DNA from: Vicinamibacterales bacterium
GTDB lineage: Bacteria; Acidobacteriota; Vicinamibacteria; Vicinamibacterales; Fen-181
NCBI GenBank assembly: GCA_036504215.1
Contig: DASXVO010000006.1
Coordinates: 1-64,000 of the forward strand
Length of the DNA: 64,000 nucleotides
Direction of reading: 5' to 3'
Positions 17,908 through 27,482 of the stretch are shown one piece after another (the stretch's first letter is position 1; each line of letters opens with the position of its first letter). The notes under the pieces were generated by a model that saw nothing but the letters and a program-made list of their open reading frames with translations, was not told the origin of the DNA and made no database searches. Made by a program: the position numbers and the translations under genes.

Positions 17908-18813
17908 ATGTCGATACGACCCACCAGGAGGATTGTCCGATCGACGCCGGCGATCGAGGGCGCGGGCGTGCGCCTGCGGCGCGCGTTCGGATTCGGCAGC
18001 ACGGAGGAGACCGATCCGTTCCTGCTGCTCGACGACTTGCGGAACGACAATCCCGCCGACTACCTCGCGGGGTTCCCGTGGCACCCGCATCGCGGAATCG
18101 AGACCATCACCTACATGCTGGCCGGGACGGTCGAGCACGGTGACAGCCTGGGCAACAAGGGACGCCTCGCAGCCGGCGACGTGCAATGGATGACCGCCGG
18201 CAGCGGCATCATGCATCAGGAGATGCCGAAGGGCGACGAGCGGGGCCGCATGCACGGCTTCCAGCTCTGGGCGAACCTGCCTGCGTCGCTGAAGATGACC
18301 ACACCCCGCTACCAGGACGTCGCCGCCCGCGACATCCCCGAAGTTGTGGACGACGACGGCACCCGTGTGCGTGTGGTGTGCGGGGAATTCTGGGGGAAGA
18401 AGGGCCCGGTCGAGGGCATCGCGGCGGATCCCCGCTATGTGGACGTCTCGGTGCCGCCCGGTCGGACCAGGCGGCTGGCCGTCGAGCGATCCCGAAACGT
18501 GTTCGCGTACGTCTTCGAGGGCTCGGGCGCGTTTCGCGACGCGTCGGAGCCGCGCGCCGTGCGGAACGAGCTGGCCGGGGTGGTGCGGGCGAGCGAGGGC
18601 GGGGAGGCGGACAACCGCTCACTTGTCCTGTTCGACAGCGGCGACGAGGTCGTGGTACAGGCGGGCGATGAGGGCATCCGGTTCCTGCTCGTGTCGGGCA
18701 GGCCGCTCGAGGAGCCGGTCGCATGGTACGGACCGATTGTGATGAACACCGAGGAGGAACTGCGGCAGGCGTTCGCCGATCTCAAGAACGGGACGTTCAT
18801 CAAGTCGCGTTGA
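17908..18813 (+). CDS. Pirin family protein
   Basis: A 301-residue bicupin of the pirin family. The metal-binding set is visible: H59 and H61 in WHPHRGIETITYML, then H103 and E105 in GSGIMHQEMP; these bind iron in characterised pirins. Bacterial pirins include quercetin dioxygenases and proteins that modulate other enzymes; the sequence does not say which. The start is ATG 17908 with GGGAGG 5 nt upstream, in preference to TTG 17890, which overlaps the stop of the previous gene. It is probably cytoplasmic and co-transcribed with the secreted protein upstream. Confidence 0.92.
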   Translation: MSIRPTRRIVRSTPAIEGAGVRLRRAFGFGSTEETDPFLLLDDLRNDNPADYLAGFPWHPHRGIETITYMLAGTVEHGDSLGNKGRLAAGDVQWMTAGSGIMHQEMPKGDERGRMHGFQLWANLPASLKMTTPRYQDVAARDIPEVVDDDGTRVRVVCGEFWGKKGPVEGIAADPRYVDVSVPPGRTRRLAVERSRNVFAYVFEGSGAFRDASEPRAVRNELAGVVRASEGGEADNRSLVLFDSGDEVVVQAGDEGIRFLLVSGRPLEEPVAWYGPIVMNTEEELRQAFADLKNGTFIKSR

Positions 18814-18832
18814 AGCGGGCTACACTGTCACC

Positions 18833-19099
18833 ATGCCCTGCTTCTTCATCGTCGCGGCGCTCGCGGCCCCACGCGCAGTCGTGGTGGTGTTGTGGCTGTT
18901 CACGCACTGGTTCCGGGGAATCTTCAGCACGTCGCTGTGGCCGATTGTCGGGTTCATCTTCCTCCCGACAACCATGCTGTGGTACACGGCGGTCCAGCAC
19001 TGGTTTGGCGGCCAGTGGACATTGTGGCCGATTGTCGGCCTCGTGGTGGCGCTGACGATCGATATGTCGCCGGCCGGCGGGCGCCGGAAGAGAAAGTAG
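18833..19099 (+). CDS. Small integral membrane protein, hypothetical
   Basis: An 88-residue protein that is mostly hydrophobic, with three likely membrane segments (about 4-24, 32-52 and 62-77) and a positively charged end GGRRKRK. WLFTHWFRGIF and LWPIVGFIFLP resemble a small membrane protein family found across bacteria with no known role. It starts 19 nt after the pirin gene. It is convergent with asnS; only 7 nt separate the stops. Confidence 0.68.
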   Translation: MPCFFIVAALAAPRAVVVVLWLFTHWFRGIFSTSLWPIVGFIFLPTTMLWYTAVQHWFGGQWTLWPIVGLVVALTIDMSPAGGRRKRK

Positions 19100-19106
19100 T
19101 CCGCGA

Positions 19107-20507
<1,401 letters not shown>

Positions 20508-20619
20508 CGAGGCACTCCTTGATCCTCCGATCATACCGGGGCGCGAGCCAGACGCGATCGACTTCAACCACCGGCGGGCGCCCGACCGGACCCTTCATCC
20601 TATCCCAAAGGGCGACGAC

Positions 20620-20648
20620 TTGACCCCCTGCATGCCCACCGGTAGGCT
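20620..20648 (+). promoter_or_regulatory. Sigma-70 promoter abutting the start codon
   Basis: TTGACC (20620-20625), a 17-nt spacer and TAGGCT (20643-20648) make a good sigma-70 promoter. The -10 ends 6 nt before the ATG at 20655, so transcription would begin at or next to the start codon. Confidence 0.6.
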
Positions 20649-20654
20649 GATGGC

Positions 20655-22976
20655 ATGTGCGGGTTCGACCGGGTCGCTCGTTCGGTCCGTCTCGCCCTCC
20701 TGGCGCTCGCCTGGGGCCTCGCACTGTCCGGCAGCGGTGCGACGGACCAGTCGGGGGCCGCTCCCACGGGCGATCGAATCGCGATCTTTGGTGTGGATGC
20801 GGCCGACTGGCGTGTCATCGACAAACTGGTCGCCCAGGGTCGCCTGCCCACGTTCGCCCGGCTCCAGTTGGTCGCGTCGCGCGGCCTACTGAGATCCGAC
20901 CCGCCGCTCCTGTCCCCCATCATCTGGACCACGATCGCGACGGGCCGACTCCCCGAAGATCACGGCGTGCTCGACTTCATGGTGGACCTGCCGGGAGGTG
21001 GGCAGGCCCCGGTCAGTGGCGGTGCGAGGCGTGTCAAGGCGCTCTGGGAGATCTGGTCGAATGCGGGACGCCGGGTGCTGGTCGCCGGATGGTGGGCGAC
21101 GTGGCCGGCGGACCACGTGCGCGGCCTGATGGTGAGTGACCGTGCGGCATCGCCGCATCGACGCGCGGCAGGCCCCCCGGACGCCGGCGTCGTCTACCCC
21201 CCCGAGGCGTGGGAGCGTCTGCGCACGGGTGTCGTGCCAGCCGACGCAATCGATTACCCCGAATTGTCGCGCCTGCTTCCAGTGACCCGAGCCGCCTTCG
21301 ACCGCGCCGTGGCCGCCGACCGAGCGTCGACCGCGGCGCTCTATCAGGATCCGATCGCCCACTTCCGCGCGGCGATCGCCGCGACCAGGACCTACCGCAC
21401 GCTGAGCACCGCGGCGATCCCCGAGGTGCGGCCCGATCTCTGGGCTGCCTACTACGAAATCGTCGATACGGCTTCGCACCTGTTCATCAAGGATTCCACT
21501 CGAGGAGACCGCGCAATCTCCGCGGCGTACGCGGAGGTCGATCAGGCGCTCGCGCAGACGGCGCGCGCGCTCGATCCGGACACGCTGGTCATCGTGGTGT
21601 CGGACCACGGTTTTCAACCAGCGGATGCCGGCATCCGCGAGGACCCGGCCGACCTCACGAGCGGTGCGTCGGCGTGGCATCGGCCCTACGGCATCATCGC
21701 TGCCACCACGGCTGGTGCGCTCACCGGCACGCGGCCGCCGCCGGGTTTCTCACGGCTCGGGACGGTGTCGCCGCTCGACATCGCGCCGACAGTGCTCGCG
21801 CGGGCACGGCTGCCGCTGGCCGCCGATATGCCCGGTCGCGTCATCCCGGCGCTCGCGCCCTCGTCTCCGGGCCCGGCTCGCGTCGGCTCCTACGGTGCGC
21901 ACGATGTGTCGGCCGTCCCAGAGGGAGCGGGAAAGGCCGGCGCGCAGGCTGAGTTCGACCGACTGCGCGCACTTGGGTACGTGACCGGGCCGGCGGCGGC
22001 GACATCCCTTGCGCGGGTCAACCTCGGCGAGATCCTCTATCGCAGGGGCGACGCACGGGGCGCCGCACGGGAACTCGAAGCCGTCTTGCGAGTCAGTCCG
22101 CTGAACGAGCACGCCTCGATGTGGCTCGCGCGCAGCTACGCCGCGCTCGGCCGTGGCGACGATGCGCTGCGGGTCTACGATCGACTTATACACGCGAGCA
22201 GCACGACAGCGTCCGACATCGACCCGATCGTGTTCCTCGCGGCGACCGACTCCGATCTCGCCGCGAAACGCGTAACAGCCGCGGCCGTCCGGCTGACGCA
22301 CGTGCCCGACTCGCTCGCGCGCACGCCGGAGGTGCTCGTCGCGCGGGGGGCCGTGGCGCAGGCAGAAGGAAACGCGGCGGTGGCCGAGCGCAGCTATCGC
22401 GCGGCGCTCGAGGTCGCGCCGTCCGACACGACGGCGCTCGAGCGGCTGATGGATCTGCTGCTTGGCGCACGCCGGTTCGACGATGCGATAGGGCTGACGG
22501 GGCGGGCAGCCAGGTCATATCCGTCGTCACCGACGCACCTGTCACTGGCCGGCGAAGCCTGCCTGGCTGTGAAGCGCTATCGCGAGGCGGAGCGCTGGTT
22601 CGAATCAGCGCTGGCCCTCGTGCCCGACGCCGAGTCGGTGTCTCTCGAACTCGCCCGCACGAGGCTGCTCGATAGACGGCCGGATGCCGCGCTCGAGGCG
22701 CTGCGTGAGGCGCGCCCCTCTCGCGAACGTGACATGCTTCGGGGTGGAGCGTTCTCGGCAAAGGGCGAGTGGGGCGCGGCGATTGGCGCGTACGAACTCG
22801 CGCTCGCCGCGTCGGCGCCCACGACCGATCTGTTGAACGCCCTCGGGTACGCACAGATCAAGGCCGGCCGGCCGGCCGATGGCGTGCGTACGATCGAGCG
22901 ATCGCTGGCGATCGACGAAACGCAGATCGAGATGCGGACGCTGCTCGATGAAGCCAGACGACAGCTGAGGAAGTAG
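20655..22976 (+). CDS. Alkaline-phosphatase-superfamily phosphodiesterase with TPR tail
   Basis: A 773-residue exported protein. Residues 1-30 form a signal peptide. A type I phosphodiesterase/nucleotide-pyrophosphatase-like domain follows (about 40-400): metal ligand D48 in FGVDAADW, a Thr nucleophile at T92/T93 in SPIIWTTIATGRLP, DTASH, VSDHGF and WHRPYG give the expected metal and catalytic set. From about 440 to the end are several TPR repeats (GEILYRRGDARGAARELEAV and others), a protein-binding scaffold. It is the first of three tandem genes with the same enzyme-plus-TPR plan. The substrate is unknown; a phosphodiester is more likely than a sulfate ester. Confidence 0.85.
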   Translation: MCGFDRVARSVRLALLALAWGLALSGSGATDQSGAAPTGDRIAIFGVDAADWRVIDKLVAQGRLPTFARLQLVASRGLLRSDPPLLSPIIWTTIATGRLPEDHGVLDFMVDLPGGGQAPVSGGARRVKALWEIWSNAGRRVLVAGWWATWPADHVRGLMVSDRAASPHRRAAGPPDAGVVYPPEAWERLRTGVVPADAIDYPELSRLLPVTRAAFDRAVAADRASTAALYQDPIAHFRAAIAATRTYRTLSTAAIPEVRPDLWAAYYEIVDTASHLFIKDSTRGDRAISAAYAEVDQALAQTARALDPDTLVIVVSDHGFQPADAGIREDPADLTSGASAWHRPYGIIAATTAGALTGTRPPPGFSRLGTVSPLDIAPTVLARARLPLAADMPGRVIPALAPSSPGPARVGSYGAHDVSAVPEGAGKAGAQAEFDRLRALGYVTGPAAATSLARVNLGEILYRRGDARGAARELEAVLRVSPLNEHASMWLARSYAALGRGDDALRVYDRLIHASSTTASDIDPIVFLAATDSDLAAKRVTAAAVRLTHVPDSLARTPEVLVARGAVAQAEGNAAVAERSYRAALEVAPSDTTALERLMDLLLGARRFDDAIGLTGRAARSYPSSPTHLSLAGEACLAVKRYREAERWFESALALVPDAESVSLELARTRLLDRRPDAALEALREARPSRERDMLRGGAFSAKGEWGAAIGAYELALAASAPTTDLLNALGYAQIKAGRPADGVRTIERSLAIDETQIEMRTLLDEARRQLRK

Positions 22977-22983
22977 TTCCAGG

Positions 22984-25233
22984 ATGGCCCATCGTGATCG
23001 CCACACCGCCGCCACGGCGCCGCCTGCCCCCACTCGGCGCCGATTGGGTTCTGTCATCCTCGCGATCGTGGCGATTGCCGCGGCGTCGTCCGCGTGGATC
23101 TGGTGGCCGCGAGGGACGGTTGCCGACCAGGCATCGGTCTCACATCCCGACGTCCTCCTGGTCACCATCGACACCTTGCGCGCAGATCACGTGGGCTGCT
23201 ACGGGTATCGTGATGCAGCAACCCCGGTATTGGACGGGCTGGCGTCACGAGGGGTCCGGTTCGTGAACGCCGTCGCCCACGTACCGCTCACGCTGCCTTC
23301 ACACGCGTCGATCCTCACCGGCGTGACGCCGCTCCGCCACGGAGTTCGCAACAACTCCGGGTTCGTACTCGGTTCGGCTCTGCCCACGCTTGCCGGGGAG
23401 TTCAGCCGGGCCGGCTATCTCTCCGCTGCGTTCGTGTCCGGGTTTCCCGTGCATCACCGGTTCGGCCTCGGCCGCGGCTTCGCGACCTACGACGATCGGT
23501 TTCCACGTGGCGACGATCCGACACGCCCGGGCTACGTCGAGCGTCGCGCGGACCAGACGGTTGCGGCGGTCGTCGAGTGGCTCGGGAAGACGGCCGCAGA
23601 CAGGGACCGTCCGATCTTCCTGTGGCTGCACTTGTTCGATCCGCATGCCCCCTACGATCCACCGGAGCCGTTCAAGTCCCATTTCCACGGCCGCGGGTAC
23701 GACGGCGAGATTGCCTTCACCGACCAGCAACTCGGCGTCCTGCTGGACAAGTGGTCGCGCCTCCGGCCTCGACGTGCGCCGGTGGTGCTGGTCACGGCCG
23801 ACCACGGAGAGGGACTGGGTGAGCACGATGAACCCACACACGGCCTCTTCGTCTACGACTCCACGATCCGGGTTCCGTTCATTGTCTCGGGGCCCGGGGT
23901 TGCCCGCGGCGGAGTGCCCGCCACGCTCGCGCGTGGCATCGATATCGTCCCGACCCTGTTGGATCTCGCTGGCCTGCCGTCGATGCCTGGCATCGACGGA
24001 CGCAGCCTCCGCCCGTCGTGGATGGGGAAGACACTCGTCGACGAGCCGGCGTATGTCGAATCGCTCTTTGGCCGCCTCAGCTTCGGCTGGGCTCCGCTGT
24101 ATGGTTGGCGCGAACGCGACATGATGTTCGTCGAAGCCCCCGAGGCTGAGGTCTACGACCTGGTTGGGGATCCCCGACAACTCCGCAACCTGGCGGCCGA
24201 GCGCGCGGACGACGCGGCGCGCATGCGGAGGGCGGTGATGGCGGCGATCGGCAATTCCGCGTCGTTCGTCCAGACGACCCAGACGGCGGCCGACTCGGCG
24301 GAGCGGCTGAGGAGCCTCGGCTACGTCAGCGGTGGCGCGATTGCGCATCCGTCGCTACGCGATCCGAAGACGCTCGCGCAGGTGGCGGTTCGGATCGAGA
24401 ACGCGATGGCGATTGAACGTGCGGACCCGCGGGAGGCTGTTCGAGTGCTTCGCGAGATTCTCCGCGCGGACCCCGCCAACCCGCTCGCACGACGTCATCT
24501 GGCCGTCGCGTTGATCGCCGCCGAGCATTTCGACGAGGCCATCGCCGAGATGAGGAGGCTGATCGGAGATGGCGATGACAGCGCCGAGACACTGACGCTG
24601 CTCGGCGACGGTCTCCGCCGCGCGGGGCGACTTTCCGAGTCGCTGGACACGCTGTCGCGCGCGGCCGCGCGGGACCCGCTGGTGCCAGACGCCTTCAACG
24701 CGCAAGGCAAGGTGCTGACGGCCATGGGCCGGATCTCGGACGCACAGACAGTGTTCGCGCGTGCTCGGTCGTTGGTGCCCGACGATCCTGAGGCGCTGGC
24801 CGGGCTGTCGGACGTCGCGCTGAAGAACGGTGACCTGGCTGGCGCGAAGGCCATTCTCGACGCCCTGGTCTCCCGTGACCCGGCAGATGCGGACGCGTGC
24901 TTCAAGCTCGGCGTCGTACTGGTCCGGATTGGGGAGCCAGACAGGGCCATGGGTCTCCTGCGGAGCGTTGTCGAACGGCAGCCGGGAAATGTCGACGCGG
25001 TCGTCGCGTTCGGTGGGCTGCTGGCGAAGACCGGACACCCCGCCGATGCGGTGCCCTACTTCGAGCGCGCCATCCGGGCGGGTGCGAAGAGTCCAATTGT
25101 GTGGAACAGCCTGGCGATGGCGCGTCTGGAAACCGGCAACGAGGCGGGTGCCGCCGAGGCGCTGCGTCAGTCGTTGCGCAGCAAGCCCGATCAACCGGAC
25201 ATCACGGCCCTGCTGCAGCGACTGGGCCGGTAA
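22984..25233 (+). CDS. Sulfatase-like hydrolase with TPR tail (Thr at nucleophile site)
   Basis: A 749-residue protein with one N-terminal membrane anchor (about 21-41) and a periplasmic sulfatase-fold domain. Metal and catalytic features are D63 in TIDTLRADH, T103 in PLTLPSHASILTG, and TADHGEGLGEHDEPTHG. In true sulfatases the T103 position is the Cys or Ser converted to formylglycine, followed by xPxR; here it reads T-L-P-S-H, so it more likely uses Thr directly as the phosphotransferases EptA and LtaS do. TPR repeats fill about 450-749. The gene begins 7 nt after the previous one and is surely in the same operon. Substrate unknown. Confidence 0.85.
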   Translation: MAHRDRHTAATAPPAPTRRRLGSVILAIVAIAAASSAWIWWPRGTVADQASVSHPDVLLVTIDTLRADHVGCYGYRDAATPVLDGLASRGVRFVNAVAHVPLTLPSHASILTGVTPLRHGVRNNSGFVLGSALPTLAGEFSRAGYLSAAFVSGFPVHHRFGLGRGFATYDDRFPRGDDPTRPGYVERRADQTVAAVVEWLGKTAADRDRPIFLWLHLFDPHAPYDPPEPFKSHFHGRGYDGEIAFTDQQLGVLLDKWSRLRPRRAPVVLVTADHGEGLGEHDEPTHGLFVYDSTIRVPFIVSGPGVARGGVPATLARGIDIVPTLLDLAGLPSMPGIDGRSLRPSWMGKTLVDEPAYVESLFGRLSFGWAPLYGWRERDMMFVEAPEAEVYDLVGDPRQLRNLAAERADDAARMRRAVMAAIGNSASFVQTTQTAADSAERLRSLGYVSGGAIAHPSLRDPKTLAQVAVRIENAMAIERADPREAVRVLREILRADPANPLARRHLAVALIAAEHFDEAIAEMRRLIGDGDDSAETLTLLGDGLRRAGRLSESLDTLSRAAARDPLVPDAFNAQGKVLTAMGRISDAQTVFARARSLVPDDPEALAGLSDVALKNGDLAGAKAILDALVSRDPADADACFKLGVVLVRIGEPDRAMGLLRSVVERQPGNVDAVVAFGGLLAKTGHPADAVPYFERAIRAGAKSPIVWNSLAMARLETGNEAGAAEALRQSLRSKPDQPDITALLQRLGR

Positions 25234-25262
25234 TCGGCATCGTGGGGAGGCGAGGCGCGCCG

Positions 25263-27482
25263 ATGCTCAGCCGCACTGTGAATCGCACCCGATCGGGTCG
25301 AGCTCATCCCGACGCTGCGGCGCGGACCTGGCGGTGGCCGCTCGTCGCGCTGCTCGGGATCGGCGCGTTGAGCGTGATCGGCGTGGCCCCGTGGCTCGTG
25401 CCCATTCTCCAACCGGGGAGCGGGCGGGCCTCCACCCCGTCTGCGTCCCGATTGAACGTGCTCCTCGTGACGCTCGACACCACCAGGGCGGATCATCTCG
25501 GGTGCTACGGCTTCGCCCGCGCACGCACGCGTCATCTTGACCAACTCGCGGCTGAGGGCGTGCGCTTCGAGTACGCGTTCAGTCCGGCGCCGATCACGCT
25601 GCCGGCGCATGCCTCGATCCTGACGGGCCTCTACCCGTTCCATCACGGCGTCCGCAACAACGGCAACTTCTACCTGGGCGAGCGCTTCGACACGCTCGCG
25701 ACGGTCCTTCACGCGCGCGGCTACCGAACGGCGGCGTTCGTCAGTTCCTTCATCCTCGACCGCCGCTACGGGTTGGCGCGCGGATTCGATCTCTACGACG
25801 ACAAGCAGGAAGGAGCCAGCACCCAGGTGATCAGCCTCGAGGCAGAGCGCCGCGGCGACCGGACCGCTCTCGCGCTCACCGCCTGGCTGGACGCGTTCGC
25901 ACGCCAGGCCGACGGCTCACCGTTCTTCGCCTGGCTGCACCTGTACGATCCCCACGAGCCCTACCACCCGCCACCGCCGTTTCGCGAGGCGTTTGCCGAT
26001 GCGCCGTACGACGGAGAGATCGCGTTCGACGACGCGGTGATCGCGTCGGTGATGGAGCGGCTGGACCAGCTTGGCTTGAGGGACCGCACGCTCGTCGCGA
26101 TCATCGGCGACCACGGCGAGAGTCTCGGCGATCACGGCGAGGAGACGCACTCGATGTTCGTCTACGAGAGCGCGATCCGCGTGCCGTTCATCCTGTGGAG
26201 ACCGGGCCTCCTTCCGCCTGCACGCGTGGTGAGCACCCAGGTTCGCGCGACCGATCTGGCGCCGACGATCCTCGATGTGGTGGGTGCGCCAGCGCTGAAG
26301 ACGGACGATGGCCGGAGCCTGCGACCGCTCATCGAGGGACGGGACCCTGCTGCCGCGCCGGTCGTGTACGCCGAGACCTTCCTGCCGCAGTTCTATATGA
26401 GCTGGGCGCCGCTGCGCGCGGTGCGCGACGAACGGTGGAAGTACATCGAGGCGCCCCGGCCGGAACTGTACGACCTCGCGACGGATGCCGCCGAGTCCCA
26501 GAACCGGATCGGCGAACGCGCCCAGGCGGCGCAGGCGCTGAAGCAGCAACTCGACCGGCTGACCGGCGGCGTGGGCGGGGAGATGACGCCCGCGCGAATG
26601 GACCGCGAGGCTCTCGAGAAACTGGCGTCGCTCGGCTACGTCGGGGCTGGGGCGGAACCGGTGGTCGACGCGGTGCGACAGCAGAAGGCGGATCCGAAGG
26701 ACATGATTGCCGTCTTCAACCGGCTGCGTCGCGCCAACAGCGCGGTGCGCGAGCGCCGGTTCGCCGACGCGCTTCCCATTCTGCGAGACGTACTCGCGCA
26801 GGACCCGGCAAACGCGTTCGCCCAACTCGTGCTCGGCAGCGCTCACATGGGCATGGGGGAGTACCGCCAGGCGATCGCCCAGTACCGCCGATACCTCGAA
26901 CTCGTGCCGACGAGCGCGTATGCACACCACTGGATCGCCATCTGCGCACTCCGGATGGGAGACCAGGGCAGCGCCCTTCGCGAGGCCGAGGCCACGCTCG
27001 CCATCGACGCCCGCTTCACCGACGCGCGCATCATGAAGGGGGGTATTCTGGCGTCGCGCGGAGAGTACGTCGGAGCGCTCGTCGAACTCCGAGCGGCCGT
27101 TGCCGCCGATCCGGCGAAGCCGATGATACGGCTCGATCTGGCGAAGGTGCTGGCCGAGGCGGGGCAGAGTCTCGACGCACAGATCGAGTACGAGACGCTG
27201 CTCAAGCTGCAACCCGACTACGAGCCGGCGCTGACAGGGTTGGGCGTGCTGTACGCCAAGCGGGGACGGATGGACGATGCGGCGTCGGCGCTGCAGCGGG
27301 CGGTCGAACTCCAGCCCGGTGACAACGAAGCGCGCTTCAATCTGGGATTGATCTACGAGCGGCAGGGGAAGTCGGCGGACGCGCGTGCCGAATACGCGCG
27401 GATCGCCGCTTCCCCTGATGCCACCGTGCAGGCGCGAACCGAAGCCCGACGCCGGATCAACGCCTTGCGCCCTGGGACCTAG
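25263..27482 (+). CDS. Sulfatase-like hydrolase with TPR tail (second copy)
   Basis: A 739-residue relative of the preceding protein with the same plan: a membrane anchor at about 24-50, the sulfatase fold with D72 in TLDTTRADH, T112 in PITLPAHASILTG, GDHGESLGDHGEETHS, and TPR repeats from about 465. The start chosen is ATG 25263 with GGGGAGG upstream; the longer open frame overlaps the previous gene in another frame. Threonine again replaces the formylglycine precursor. Its stop codon shares CTAG (27479-27482) with the stop of the convergent TonB receptor. Paralogy with the gene upstream suggests tandem duplication and divergence. Confidence 0.85.
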   Translation: MLSRTVNRTRSGRAHPDAAARTWRWPLVALLGIGALSVIGVAPWLVPILQPGSGRASTPSASRLNVLLVTLDTTRADHLGCYGFARARTRHLDQLAAEGVRFEYAFSPAPITLPAHASILTGLYPFHHGVRNNGNFYLGERFDTLATVLHARGYRTAAFVSSFILDRRYGLARGFDLYDDKQEGASTQVISLEAERRGDRTALALTAWLDAFARQADGSPFFAWLHLYDPHEPYHPPPPFREAFADAPYDGEIAFDDAVIASVMERLDQLGLRDRTLVAIIGDHGESLGDHGEETHSMFVYESAIRVPFILWRPGLLPPARVVSTQVRATDLAPTILDVVGAPALKTDDGRSLRPLIEGRDPAAAPVVYAETFLPQFYMSWAPLRAVRDERWKYIEAPRPELYDLATDAAESQNRIGERAQAAQALKQQLDRLTGGVGGEMTPARMDREALEKLASLGYVGAGAEPVVDAVRQQKADPKDMIAVFNRLRRANSAVRERRFADALPILRDVLAQDPANAFAQLVLGSAHMGMGEYRQAIAQYRRYLELVPTSAYAHHWIAICALRMGDQGSALREAEATLAIDARFTDARIMKGGILASRGEYVGALVELRAAVAADPAKPMIRLDLAKVLAEAGQSLDAQIEYETLLKLQPDYEPALTGLGVLYAKRGRMDDAASALQRAVELQPGDNEARFNLGLIYERQGKSADARAEYARIAASPDATVQARTEARRRINALRPGT

